DNA of 64,000 bases. Origin: Streptomyces sp. NBC_00448. GTDB taxonomy: Bacteria; Actinomycetota; Actinomycetes; Streptomycetales; Streptomycetaceae. Position numbers and translations under genes: made by a program. The stretch is taken from contig NZ_CP107913.1 in NCBI RefSeq assembly GCF_036014115.1, forward strand, positions 7,061,501-7,125,500, in the 5' to 3' direction. Each line of letters starts with the position of its first letter. Position 1 is the stretch's first letter. Below the pieces are notes generated by a model that ran no database searches, was not told the origin of the DNA, and worked only from the letters and a program-made list of their open reading frames with translations. Positions 42,870 through 51,042 of the stretch are shown piece by piece.

Positions 42870-42897
42870 TAGGGTCGGAGCTGTGAGCAAGTCATGA
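42870..42897 (+). CDS. Possible leaderless four-codon upstream ORF coupled to rsmD
   Basis: TAGGGT (42870-42875) is a consensus-type -10. Seven nt later, at the expected transcription start, is GTG 42883, opening GTG AGC AAG TCA TGA. Its TGA overlaps the rsmD ATG as ATGA (42894-42897). rsmD has no good Shine-Dalgarno of its own, so a ribosome loaded on the leaderless mini-ORF could reinitiate at rsmD. Inferred from sequence only; the coordinates include the -10 box. Confidence 0.35.
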
Positions 42898-43475
42898 CCC
42901 GCGTGATCGCCGGAGCGGCCGGCGGCCGGCGGCTGGCCGTCCCCCCGGGCAACGGCACCCGCCCCACCTCCGACCGGGCCAAGGAGGCGCTCTTCTCCAC
43001 CTGGGAGTCACTGCGCGGCACCCTGGAAGGGGCCAGAGTGCTCGACCTGTACGCGGGTTCGGGCGCGGTCGGCCTGGAGGCGCTGTCCCGCGGCGCCGCC
43101 CACGTCCTCCTGGTCGAGGCGGACCCGCGCGCCGCCCAGGTGGTCCGGGAGAACGTCACCGCCCTGAAGCTGCCCGGCGCCGAGGTGCGTCCGGGCCGCG
43201 CCGAGAAGGCGGTGGCCGGGCCGCCGTCCGGCCCCCCGTACGACACGGTTTTCCTCGATCCGCCCTACGACGTGCCGGACGACGAGCTGCGGGAGATCCT
43301 GCTCACACTCCTGGCCAACTGCTGGTTGACCACGGACGCACTCGTCACCGTGGAACGCAGGACGCGCGGCGGTGTCTTCGGCTGGCCCGACGGCTTCGCC
43401 GGGCTGCGCTCGCGCAAGTACGGCGAGGCGACTCTTTGGTACGGTCGCGCCGCCGAAGTTACCGCCGGGTCATGA
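42894..43475 (+). CDS. rsmD: 16S rRNA (guanine(966)-N2)-methyltransferase
   Basis: Methylates G966 of 16S rRNA. The 193-residue class I SAM methyltransferase has VIAGAAGGRRLAVPPG, RPTSDRAKEALFS, the SAM motif VLDLYAGSGAVGLEALSRGA and the catalytic FLDPPYDV. It precedes coaD, as in many bacteria, where the two may be co-transcribed. Confidence 0.95.
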   Translation: MTRVIAGAAGGRRLAVPPGNGTRPTSDRAKEALFSTWESLRGTLEGARVLDLYAGSGAVGLEALSRGAAHVLLVEADPRAAQVVRENVTALKLPGAEVRPGRAEKAVAGPPSGPPYDTVFLDPPYDVPDDELREILLTLLANCWLTTDALVTVERRTRGGVFGWPDGFAGLRSRKYGEATLWYGRAAEVTAGS

Positions 43476-43587
43476 AGTCGTGCGCCCGGCAGCGCAGATG
43501 CGGGTCGGCCCGGCCCGCACGAGTCCCTGTGAGCCCGCCATGAACCGCAGCACCCGCCCGACCGGTACGGAGAGCGAGGAGCCAGTT

Positions 43588-44067
43588 TTGCGCCGCGCAG
43601 TCTGTCCGGGGTCCTTCGACCCCATCACCAACGGACACCTCGACATCATCGCCCGAGCCTCCCGGCTGTACGACACCGTGTACGTCGCCGTGATGATCAA
43701 CAAGGCCAAGCAGGGCCTGTTCGACATCGACCGGCGGATCGCGCTGATCGAGGAGGTCACCGCGGACCTCGGCAACGTCCGGGTGGAGTCCTTCCACGGC
43801 CTGCTCGTCGACTTCTGCAAGCAGCGCGAGATCCCCGCCATCGTCAAGGGGCTGCGGGCGGTCAGCGACTTCGACTACGAGTTGCAGATGGCCCAGATGA
43901 ACATCGGCCTGTCCGGCGTGGAGACGCTCTTCGTGCCCACCAACCCCGCCTACAGCTTCCTGTCCTCCAGTCTGGTCAAGGAAGTCGCCCAATGGGGCGG
44001 CGACATCTCCCACTTGGTCCCCCCACCGGTCCTCGACGCGCTCAACGCCCGGCTCCGGCAGCAGTAG
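43588..44067 (+). CDS. coaD: Phosphopantetheine adenylyltransferase
   Basis: Transfers AMP to 4'-phosphopantetheine in coenzyme A synthesis. The 159-residue protein has the nucleotidyltransferase motif PGSFDPITNGHLDII at its very start and SFLSSSLVKEVA near the end. TTG 43588 is chosen because GAGGA lies 7 nt upstream and homologues start right before RRAVCPGSFDP; ATG 43540 in frame would add 16 unconserved residues. Confidence 0.95.
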   Translation: MRRAVCPGSFDPITNGHLDIIARASRLYDTVYVAVMINKAKQGLFDIDRRIALIEEVTADLGNVRVESFHGLLVDFCKQREIPAIVKGLRAVSDFDYELQMAQMNIGLSGVETLFVPTNPAYSFLSSSLVKEVAQWGGDISHLVPPPVLDALNARLRQQ

Positions 44068-44078
44068 GCTTTGCCGCT

Positions 44079-45350
44079 GTGGACGTCCAGAAGAAGCTCG
44101 ATGAGATCACGGCGACCGTCACCAGTGCCCGGTCCATGCCGATGTCGGCCTCCTGCGTGGTGAACCGGGCCGAACTGCTCGCGATGCTCGAAGAGGTCGC
44201 CGCGGCGCTCCCGGACTCTCTGTCCCAGGCCCAGGAACTCCTCGGCGACCGCGAGCAGATGGTCCAGCAGGCCCGCGCCGAGGCGCAGCGGATCATCGAG
44301 TCCGCGCACGCCGAGCGCGGCTCCATGGTCTCGGACACGCAGATCGCCCGGCAGTCCCAGGACGAGGCCGAGCGGATCATCGCCGAGGCCCGCCGCGAGG
44401 CCGACGAGATCCGTGCCGAGGCGGACGACTACGTCGACAGCAAGCTCGCCAACTTCGAGGTGGTCCTCACCAAGACCATCGGCTCGGTCGACCGGGGCCG
44501 CGAGAAGCTGCTCGGCCGCGACCCGTACGCCGAGGACGGCCAGGGCGGCGCGGGCTTCGCGGAGGACGACCCGGAGGCCCCCGAGCGCAGCTCCGACCCG
44601 GAGACGCTGCGCCGCCGCGCCGACGAGTACGTCGACACCAAGATGCGCGCCTTCGAGGCGGTGCTCAGCAAGACCCTCCAGGCGGTCGGCCGGGGCCGGC
44701 TCAAGCTCACCGGCCACAACCCGATCGACGACCTCGCCGCGCAGATGGCCGCCGCCGACGCGGCCGAGGGCGGCCCCGAGGTCCACCGGCAGTCCGACGA
44801 CGAGTTCATGGCCGGCCTCGCCGCGCCCTCCGCCGACGGCCAGGCCGACCTGTCGCAGTACGGCTACACCCCGGCCGCCGCCGCTGCCGCGCAGCCGGCC
44901 CCTCCGCAGCAGGCCGAGCCGGGCTACGACGCCGAGCCGGGCTACGACGCCGAGCCGGGTTACGAGCCCGACCCCGCCTACGGCTACCAGCAGCAGGACA
45001 TGTACGCGCAGCAGCCCCAGCAGGGCGCCTATCCGCAGGTCCCGCAGCCGCTGCCGCCCCAGCAGGGCCAGCAGGAGTACGCGCAGGCCGGCTACGACCC
45101 GTACGGCGGCCAGCAGCAGGGCTACGACTACCCCCAGCTGGGGGTCGCCCCGACGGAGGCCGGGGGATACGACCCGCAGTACCCGCAGCAGCAGCCGCAG
45201 ATCCCGTACCAGCAGCAGGGCCAGGAGTACGGCCAGCAGCAGCCGGGCCAGCAGCCCGGGCAGCAGCCCGCCGCGCTGGACGAGACCAGTTTCTTCGACA
45301 CCGGGATGATCGACCTCAACCGGCTCCGGGAGCTGGAACAGGGGTTGTGA
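44079..45350 (+). CDS. DivIVA-like coiled-coil protein with Gln/Tyr-rich C-terminus
   Basis: A 423-residue protein. The first half is coiled coil (LLAMLEEVAAALPDSLSQAQELL; ARAEAQRIIESAHAERGSM; EAERIIAEARREADEIRAEADDYVDSKL) related to the DivIVA/ATP-synthase-b-like family often called cell division initiation protein. A second YVDTKMRAFEAVLSKTLQAVGRGR block repeats the first one. The second half is disordered, rich in Gln, Pro and Tyr, with EPGYDA repeats. GTG 44079 has TAGGCT (44066-44071) 7 nt upstream and no Shine-Dalgarno, suggesting leaderless expression although coaD ends only 11 bp before. Polar-growth or division function is inference. Confidence 0.85.
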   Translation: MDVQKKLDEITATVTSARSMPMSASCVVNRAELLAMLEEVAAALPDSLSQAQELLGDREQMVQQARAEAQRIIESAHAERGSMVSDTQIARQSQDEAERIIAEARREADEIRAEADDYVDSKLANFEVVLTKTIGSVDRGREKLLGRDPYAEDGQGGAGFAEDDPEAPERSSDPETLRRRADEYVDTKMRAFEAVLSKTLQAVGRGRLKLTGHNPIDDLAAQMAAADAAEGGPEVHRQSDDEFMAGLAAPSADGQADLSQYGYTPAAAAAAQPAPPQQAEPGYDAEPGYDAEPGYEPDPAYGYQQQDMYAQQPQQGAYPQVPQPLPPQQGQQEYAQAGYDPYGGQQQGYDYPQLGVAPTEAGGYDPQYPQQQPQIPYQQQGQEYGQQQPGQQPGQQPAALDETSFFDTGMIDLNRLRELEQGL

Positions 45351-45543
45351 GCAGCCCGCCGAGCAGGGGCTGAACCCTCCGGGACCGCTCTGTTTGGGTC
45401 CGGGCGAAGTGTCCAGTATCCTGTTGGCTCCAGCCGTGTCACGCACCGGCGCTTCGGCCTGCCCGTCCATCCGGGCCCCCTCACCGGGGTTCGCGCGGAC
45501 GCGGCCGTATCGTTGCAGGCCGTACCGATGAAAGCAGGAAGCC

Positions 45544-46158
45544 CTGAACACCCGCCTCGACCACCGCAACCCCCTCGTGTTCGACACACACGAGCTGGGT
45601 CGGCGTCCTGGTGCGATGAAGAAGGTCTCCCGCACGGTCTCCGCGCCCAAGGACCTCGGCATCGCCGATGTCATCTGGGTGCCGGAGGGCAATGACGTCG
45701 AGCTGGAGCTCCGCCTGGAGTCGGTCATGGAGGGTGTGCTGGTCACCGGCACCGCCCATGCACCGCTGACGGGGGAGTGCACCAGGTGCCTGGAGCCGCT
45801 AGAGCGCGAGCTGGACGCGGAGTTCCAGGAGATGTTCTCCTACCCCGACGCCGACACCCGGACCGCCCGCAGGGACGAAGCCGGTGACGACGCCGCGGCC
45901 TCCGAGGAGGACGACGTGCTGTATCTCGAGGACGACCTGTTCGACCTCGAACCCGTGCTGCGGGACGCGGTGGTGCTCGCACTGCCCATGCAGCCGGTGT
46001 GCCGGGAGGACTGCCCGGGCCTGTGCTCCCAGTGCGGAGCGCGGCTCGCCGACGACCCGGACCACCACCACGAGGCGACCGACATCCGTTGGGCCGCCTT
46101 GCAGGACTTCCAGCAGAACGGCACCGGAGACGGTGCCGACGAGAACCAGGAGAAGTAG
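45544..46158 (+). CDS. YceD/DUF177-family protein
   Basis: A small protein almost always encoded before rpmF, implicated in large-subunit rRNA or ribosome biogenesis in other bacteria. It has GECTRCLEPLERELDAEFQEMF and a zinc-binding-like PVCREDCPGLCSQCG near the end. Start is unusual: similarity to homologues (LNTRLDHRNPLVFDTHELGRRPG) begins at CTG 45544, just after AGGAAG, and an in-frame TGA lies at 45529 with no ATG, GTG or TTG in between. The first conventional start, GTG 45577, has no Shine-Dalgarno and would cut the conserved N-terminus. I use the CTG; rpmF follows after 2 bp. Confidence 0.85.
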   Translation: MNTRLDHRNPLVFDTHELGRRPGAMKKVSRTVSAPKDLGIADVIWVPEGNDVELELRLESVMEGVLVTGTAHAPLTGECTRCLEPLERELDAEFQEMFSYPDADTRTARRDEAGDDAAASEEDDVLYLEDDLFDLEPVLRDAVVLALPMQPVCREDCPGLCSQCGARLADDPDHHHEATDIRWAALQDFQQNGTGDGADENQEK

Positions 46159-46160
46159 CC

Positions 46161-46334
46161 GTGGCTGTTCCGAAGCGGAAGATGTCGCGCAGCAACACGC
46201 GCCACCGCCGTTCGCAGTGGAAGGCTGCGCCCGTGAGCCTGGTGGCATGCGAGCGCTGCCACGAGCCGAAGCTCCAGCACATCGCGTGCCCGAGCTGCGG
46301 CACCTACAACCGTCGTCAGGTCCTCGAGGTCTGA
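46161..46334 (+). CDS. rpmF: 50S ribosomal protein L32
   Basis: A 57-residue ribosomal protein. Basic VPKRKMSRSNTRHRRSQWK at the start and a zinc ribbon formed by CERCHEPK and CPSCGTYN. GTG 46161 with AGGAGA about 8 nt upstream. It is in the yceD-rpmF-rnc-mutM order typical of actinobacteria. Confidence 0.95.
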   Translation: MAVPKRKMSRSNTRHRRSQWKAAPVSLVACERCHEPKLQHIACPSCGTYNRRQVLEV

Positions 46335-46341
46335 TCGGCAG

Positions 46342-47112
46342 GTGACAGGCTCAGTGTCCTCCACGTCCTCCACGCCCGACGCTCCGGTGTCGAAGAAGGC
46401 CGCCACGGACAAAGCCTCGTCCCACACGCTTCTGGAAGGGCGGCTCGGGTACCACCTCGAGCCCGCCCTTCTGGTGCGTGCGCTGACCCACCGCTCGTAC
46501 GCGTACGAGAACGGCGGGCTGCCCACCAACGAGCGGCTGGAGTTCCTGGGGGACTCCGTGCTCGGCCTGGTGGTCACCGACACCCTTTACCGCACCCACC
46601 CCGATCTCCCCGAGGGCCAGTTGGCCAAGCTCCGGGCAGCGGTGGTCAACTCGCGGGCCCTTGCCGGGGTCAGTCGCGGGCTCGACCTGGGCGCGTTCAT
46701 CCGGCTCGGCCGTGGTGAAGAGGGAACCGGTGGACGGGACAAGGCATCCATCCTGGCGGACACCCTCGAAGCGGTCATCGGCGCGGTCTATCTCGACCAG
46801 GGCCTCGACGCGGCTTCGGCTCTTGTCCATCGACTCTTCGACCCCCTGATCGAGGAGTCCTCCAATCTCGGCGCCGGCCTGGACTGGAAGACCTCTCTCC
46901 AGGAACTCACCGCCGCCGAAGGTCTCGGCGTCCCCGAGTACGTCGTCTCCGAGTCCGGCCCCGACCACGAGAAGACCTTCACGGCTGCCGCCCGCGTCGG
47001 TGGTGTCGAGTACGGCACCGGCACCGGCCGCAGCAAGAAGGAAGCGGAGCAGCAGGCCGCGGAAGCGGCATGGCGCTCCATCCGAGAAGCGTCCAACTCG
47101 CCTGCGGGCTGA
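46342..47112 (+). CDS. rnc: Ribonuclease III
   Basis: Double-stranded-RNA endonuclease for rRNA maturation and mRNA turnover; in S. coelicolor it is AbsB, a global regulator of antibiotic production. The 256-residue protein has the signature NERLEFLGDSVLGLVV, the second catalytic acidic segment ILADTLEAVIGAVYLD, and a C-terminal dsRBD (DWKTSLQELTAAEGL to GRSKKEAEQQAAEAAW). It starts at GTG 46342, 7 bp after rpmF. A long perfect hairpin follows before mutM. Confidence 0.96.
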   Translation: MTGSVSSTSSTPDAPVSKKAATDKASSHTLLEGRLGYHLEPALLVRALTHRSYAYENGGLPTNERLEFLGDSVLGLVVTDTLYRTHPDLPEGQLAKLRAAVVNSRALAGVSRGLDLGAFIRLGRGEEGTGGRDKASILADTLEAVIGAVYLDQGLDAASALVHRLFDPLIEESSNLGAGLDWKTSLQELTAAEGLGVPEYVVSESGPDHEKTFTAAARVGGVEYGTGTGRSKKEAEQQAAEAAWRSIREASNSPAG

Positions 47113-47126
47113 CCCGCGTCTCATCC

Positions 47127-47160
47127 GCCGGGCGGGCTGATCCTCATCAGCCCGCCCGGC
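47127..47160 (+). terminator. Intercistronic hairpin between rnc and mutM
   Basis: GCCGGGCGGGCTGAT (47127-47141) pairs perfectly with ATCAGCCCGCCCGGC (47146-47160), loop CCTC. There is no T-tract. It may be a terminator, a 3'-stabilising element, or an RNase III target right after rnc. Confidence 0.65.
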
Positions 47161-47195
47161 GTCTGAGGATCAAGGGGCGGGCGGGGAAGGAAACC

Positions 47196-48062
47196 GTGCC
47201 CGAACTACCAGAGGTGGAAGTCGTCCGCCGCGGCCTCGCCAAGTGGGCCGCCGGCCGTACCGTCGCCCGGGCCGCCGTCCTGCACCCGCGCGCCGTCCGC
47301 CGCCACCCCGCGGGCGCCGACGACTTCACGCACCGCCTCACCGGAGTCACCCTCGCCGCCCCGCACCGCCGCGGCAAGTACCTCTGGGTCCCGCTCACCG
47401 AGGACACCGCGATGGTCGCCCACCTCGGCATGAGCGGCCAGTTCCTGATCCGCCCCGAGGACGCCCCCGCGGAGAAGCACCTGCGGGTCCGCCTGGAGTT
47501 CGAGGACACGGAGGGCACCGACCTGCGCTTCGTGGACCAGCGCACCTTCGGCGGGCTCTCCGTGCACGACACCGTCCCGGGCGACCCGGAGCAACTGCCG
47601 CAGCCGCTCGCGCACATCGCCCGCGACCCGATCGACCCAGCCTTCGACGACGACGCCTTCCACGCGGCGCTGCGCCGCAAGAAGACCACGATCAAGCGGG
47701 CGTTGCTCGACCAGACGCTGATCAGCGGCGTCGGCAACATCTACGCGGACGAGGCGCTGTGGCGCACCAAGCTGCACTACGACCGCCCGACCGCCACGCT
47801 GACCCGCCCGCGCACCGCCGAACTCCTCACCCACATCCGGGAGGTGATGGGTGACGCGCTGGCCGCCGGCGGCACCAGCTTCGACAGCATGTACGTCAAC
47901 GTGAACGGCGAGTCGGGCTACTTCGACCGCTCCCTGGACGCGTACGGCCGCGAGGACGAGCCGTGCCGCCGCTGCGGCACCCCGATCCGGCGCAGGGCGT
48001 GGATGAACCGCTCCAGCTACTTCTGCCCGCGCTGTCAGCCGGTGCCGCGCGCCTCGTCGTAG
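47196..48062 (+). CDS. mutM: Formamidopyrimidine-DNA glycosylase
   Basis: Base-excision repair of 8-oxoguanine. The 288-residue protein begins PELPEVEVVRRGL after the initiator, giving the catalytic N-terminal proline and the following glutamate. The helix-two-turn-helix LISGVGNIYADEALW and the C-terminal zinc finger (PCRRCGTPIRRR; YFCPRCQ) are intact. GTG 47196 follows AAGGAA. Its last 28 bp overlap the convergent HxlR gene. Confidence 0.96.
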   Translation: MPELPEVEVVRRGLAKWAAGRTVARAAVLHPRAVRRHPAGADDFTHRLTGVTLAAPHRRGKYLWVPLTEDTAMVAHLGMSGQFLIRPEDAPAEKHLRVRLEFEDTEGTDLRFVDQRTFGGLSVHDTVPGDPEQLPQPLAHIARDPIDPAFDDDAFHAALRRKKTTIKRALLDQTLISGVGNIYADEALWRTKLHYDRPTATLTRPRTAELLTHIREVMGDALAAGGTSFDSMYVNVNGESGYFDRSLDAYGREDEPCRRCGTPIRRRAWMNRSSYFCPRCQPVPRASS

Positions 48063-48457
48063 CGCCCGCGCGCGGCCAGCACCTCGGGCATCCGGTCCTC
48101 GACCAGCGTGATGAGGGCGAGCAGCCGGTCGGTGGTCTCCCGCCCGAGCGGGCTGAGCCGGTACTCGACGTGCGGCGGGTTGACCGGCTGCGCCTCGCGG
48201 ATCACCAGCCCGTCGCGCTCCAGCGCCTGGAGGGTCTGGGAGAGCATCTTCTCGCTCACCCCGTCCACCCTGCGCCGCAGCGCGTTGAACCGCAGCGTGT
48301 CGTGGGCGAGCGCGGTCAGCGTCAGGATGCCCCAGCGCCCGGTGACGTGCTCCAGCGTGGCGCGCGAGGGGCAGTTCCGCGAGAACACGTCGAACGCGTC
48401 CGGCGGCCCGCCCCGCTCGGTCCCCGGCTCTGCCGCCCGCTCCACCACCTCGCTCAT
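48035..48457 (-). CDS. HxlR-family transcriptional regulator
   Basis: A 140-residue winged-helix regulator of the HxlR type: VTGRWGILTLTALAHDTLRFNALRR, then VSEKMLSQTLQALERDGLVIRE and a VEYRLSPLGRE wing. A cysteine in SRNCPSRATLEHV is at the position used for redox or electrophile sensing in several HxlR proteins. Targets are unknown. TAGGCT on the minus strand (48469-48464) is 6 nt before ATG 48457. The 3' end overlaps mutM by 28 bp, so the transcripts are antisense there. Confidence 0.88.
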   Translation of the reverse strand: MSEVVERAAEPGTERGGPPDAFDVFSRNCPSRATLEHVTGRWGILTLTALAHDTLRFNALRRRVDGVSEKMLSQTLQALERDGLVIREAQPVNPPHVEYRLSPLGRETTDRLLALITLVEDRMPEVLAARGRYDEARGTG

Positions 48458-48826
48458 GGCTCCAGCCTAGATGAACGCGTCCGAGGGGTGCCGTCGTGGT
48501 TCGTGGGCGCAGCGGGCGCTGTGCTCGTTGCCCCAGGTTCGGTCCGGGCGGCTTCATGCTGCTCGGCGGGCGCGCCGCGGACCTGTTCGGCGGCCGGCGC
48601 ATGTTCGGTCGGCCCCGCGCTGTACGGTCTGGCCTCGCTCGCCCGTGCCGAAAGCCGGTACGTTGCCCGCCCCCGGGGCACCACGACGCCGGCCACCTTG
48701 ATGCGCGACGGGAAGCCGTTCAAGTGGTTCGGTGCCCCCGCTGGCTGTGTTGCCCCTGGCGGCATGCCGCCAGGGGCGACGCGGTGGGACGCGAGAGGCG
48801 GCCGCACGCCCGCGGTGGTTGCGTGG
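48458..48826 (-). other. Intergenic region with a terminator hairpin
   Basis: 369 bp without a supported gene. GCCCCTGGCGGCA (48752-48764) pairs perfectly with TGCCGCCAGGGGC (48765-48777), a 26-bp palindrome that probably terminates the secreted-protein gene transcribed toward it. The HxlR promoter lies at the other end. Confidence 0.5.
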
Positions 48827-49633
48827 CTACTCGGCGCCAAGCACCTTGAAGCTCTTGCTGACGAAGACGTGGTGCGGCCAGTTGATGCTGATGTTGTGGA
48901 CTTCGTACTCGCCGTCGGCCAGCTTCACCACGCGGTCGACGATGCCGCCGGCGAAGACGGACTGCGCGGCCGTGGTCGCCCTGTCGGCCGCCGTGCCGCT
49001 GACGACCGTTCCCTCGCCCTCGGTGTAGTCCGACGGGACCTTGCCCACCGACTTCGTGGGCGACGGCGTCCCCTGCTGGAAGGGGATCACCCCGGACTTC
49101 TCGGCGGCCGCGGCCCCGCCGTCGCCACCGGGCTGCACCACGACCTGGGTGGCGGTGATGGTCGCGGTGTCGACCGTCCCCAGCACCAGGACGCTCGAGC
49201 CCTTGTGCACGGCGCTCGCCGAGGTGTGGTGGGTCCCCCGCAGGTAGGTCGTACCGGCCGTCTCGTCGACGGTCACCTTCACACCGGTCGCGGTCGCGAA
49301 GGTGAAGCCCGATGCGGAGGTGGTGTCGACGATGCCGCTGGAGCCTCCGGCGGCCGGCCCGGACCGGGCGCCGCCACCGGAGCCCGGCGCGGTCGGCGTC
49401 GCGGTGGGGGTGGACGTGGCGGCGGCCGAGGTGCCGGACGCCGACGCGGCTGACGACGTCGACGCCGAGAAGACGCCGAGGCCGGCCACCGCGCAGGTCA
49501 TCCCGGCGGCCACGATCCACGTCCCCTTCTTCTTCGGCAGCGATCGCCAGGCACTCGGCCGGTGCGCTTGCGCGGCGGTGGTCGCCGGGTCCGAACCGGC
49601 GGTCGAGCAGCCTGTCGTGTCGTGGTCGTTCAT
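48827..49633 (-). CDS. Secreted or membrane-anchored Ala/Ser/Thr-rich protein
   Basis: 268 residues. A cytoplasmic N-terminus ending in PKKKGTW is followed by a hydrophobic segment (IVAAGMTCAVAGLGVFSA, about 39-57), then a Ser/Thr/Ala/Pro-rich linker. The globular part has SGFTFATATGVKVTVDETAGTTY and SVLVLGTVDTATITATQVVV, which resembles small beta-barrel repeats of the DUF5666 type. The C-terminal domain (IVDRVVKLADGEYEVHNISINWPHHVFV) has no family I recognise. Good codon bias supports it. Function unknown. Confidence 0.75.
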   Translation of the reverse strand: MNDHDTTGCSTAGSDPATTAAQAHRPSAWRSLPKKKGTWIVAAGMTCAVAGLGVFSASTSSAASASGTSAAATSTPTATPTAPGSGGGARSGPAAGGSSGIVDTTSASGFTFATATGVKVTVDETAGTTYLRGTHHTSASAVHKGSSVLVLGTVDTATITATQVVVQPGGDGGAAAAEKSGVIPFQQGTPSPTKSVGKVPSDYTEGEGTVVSGTAADRATTAAQSVFAGGIVDRVVKLADGEYEVHNISINWPHHVFVSKSFKVLGAE

Positions 49634-50015
49634 GATGGCGCTCCTCTTCGCTTGGTCAACACGCAGAACCTGGCAGCCGCCGATATGAGGAGGCTGTGAT
49701 GTGAGGGGTAGCTGTGTCCAGCGGGCCGTGGCCGCCGGACGTTGTGACAGGTCAGACGGAGGAGGGCGGTGCGGGGGTGGTGAGGGATTCCCAGCGGATT
49801 CGCAGCCGGCACCTAGGGTCTGCCGGGGAGCTGTCGGGCGGGCGTCGTCCGATTACCCCCGGGTTCCCGGGTCATTCCCGAGCGGAACGCGCGGAGCCGA
49901 GCGGGGCGGAGTCCGTGCCTGATCCCCCAGCTGTGCCCGAGCCGCGTCCGTTCCCGACCCGCGCCCGAACCCTTCCTGACCCGGCGGCCGAAGGACGATC
50001 AGTGCCCGAACGCGA
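49634..50015 (+). other. Intergenic region upstream of the secreted-protein gene
   Basis: 382 bp. The part next to 49633 should hold the promoter of the minus-strand secreted protein. Open frames here have poor codon bias and I support none. The part from about 49910 to 50010 is Pro/Arg-coding-like and probably belongs to the 3' region of the CAP gene. Confidence 0.4.
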
Positions 50016-50888
50016 TCAGTATCCGAAGTCCTGGGTCCACCAGGGGCCGCCGGTGCCGAAGTGGATGCCGACGCCGAGGGTCTTGTAGTCGCAGTTGAGG
50101 ATGTTGGCGCGGTGGCCGGGGCTGTTCATCCAGGCGGTCATCACGGCTTGGGCGTCGGCCTGGCCCATCGCGATGTTCTCGCCGCCGAGGTTGGTGATGC
50201 CGAGCTTCTTCGCGCGGTCCCACGGGTCGTTGCCGTCGGGGTCGGTGTGGTCGAAGAAGCCGCGGGCGGCCATCTCGTCGCTGAAGTTCTGCGCGAGGGT
50301 GTCGAGGGAGGAACTGGCGGTGAGCGGCTGGCAGCCGGCGGTGGCACGCTGCTCGTTGACCAGCGTGAGGATCTGGGCCCGCGCGGAGGTGACTGCGTTG
50401 GTGGTGGCCGGGCGCACGGTGGAGGGCGCGGCGGTGTGCGGCGCGGTCGTCTTCACCGGGGTGGTGGGCGCGGCGGTGGTGCGGGTGGGAGAGGGCGCGG
50501 CGGCCTTGGTGGTGGCCGGGTGGGACGGCGAGGCGCCACGGGTCGTCGCGGGGGCACCGCCGGGCGTGGTCGCGGTGGGCGAGCCGGGCGCGGTGGTGCT
50601 GGTGCCGTCGGACGTCGGGGTGTTGGTGTCGGTGAGGGAGGAGGGCGAGTCGCCGCCGTCCGGCCCGGCCCCGTCCGCCTGGGTCACACCGCCGTCGCCG
50701 TCGAGGTGCCCCAGCTCGCCGCTGATCTCGGACAGCAGACCCGAGGACGCGGCGACCGCGCCCACCGCGAGCGCCGCCGACGAGGCCAGCAGCCCCGTCC
50801 GTACCGGGTGGTGCCTGCGGCGGCCGCGGTGGCCGCGCGGCCCTGGCTGCGGGGCCGCGGGCTGGGCATGTCGGCTGTGACGCCCCAT
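50016..50888 (-). CDS. Secreted CAP (SCP/PR1)-domain protein
   Basis: 290 residues. Basic N-terminus, then a hydrophobic segment (LLASSAALAVGAVAASSGLL), a long Thr/Pro/Ala-rich linker, and a C-terminal CAP domain: ILTLVNEQRATAGCQPL, LAQNFSDEMAARGFFDH, GENIAMGQAD and MNSPGHRANIL, with the two cysteines (AGCQPL, LNCDYK) typical of bacterial YkwD-like members. Extracellular role unknown. ATG 50888 is chosen because GAGGAG lies about 7 nt upstream; the frame extends 8 codons further. Confidence 0.88.
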   Translation of the reverse strand: MGRHSRHAQPAAPQPGPRGHRGRRRHHPVRTGLLASSAALAVGAVAASSGLLSEISGELGHLDGDGGVTQADGAGPDGGDSPSSLTDTNTPTSDGTSTTAPGSPTATTPGGAPATTRGASPSHPATTKAAAPSPTRTTAAPTTPVKTTAPHTAAPSTVRPATTNAVTSARAQILTLVNEQRATAGCQPLTASSSLDTLAQNFSDEMAARGFFDHTDPDGNDPWDRAKKLGITNLGGENIAMGQADAQAVMTAWMNSPGHRANILNCDYKTLGVGIHFGTGGPWWTQDFGY

Positions 50889-51042
50889 CGCCGCACTCCT
50901 CACTGCTCTCACTGCTCGCCTGGACTACTCCGAACGGGTGAAGCCGTTGAGGGGGGACTGTAGCGAATGTTGGCCATGGCGGACGAGGTTCGGAGGTCAG
51001 GCGGCCGCGACCGGGTGGATCGGGGCGGGATAGCGTGCCCTC

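Noticed and set aside
40281..42890. Minus-strand open frame opposite recG
   Set aside because: Shadow of recG in a high-GC gene; leucine/arginine/glycine-rich translation without motifs.
49714..50088. ORF in the gap between the secreted-protein and CAP genes
   Set aside because: Poor codon bias and overlap with the well-supported CAP-domain gene on the other strand.
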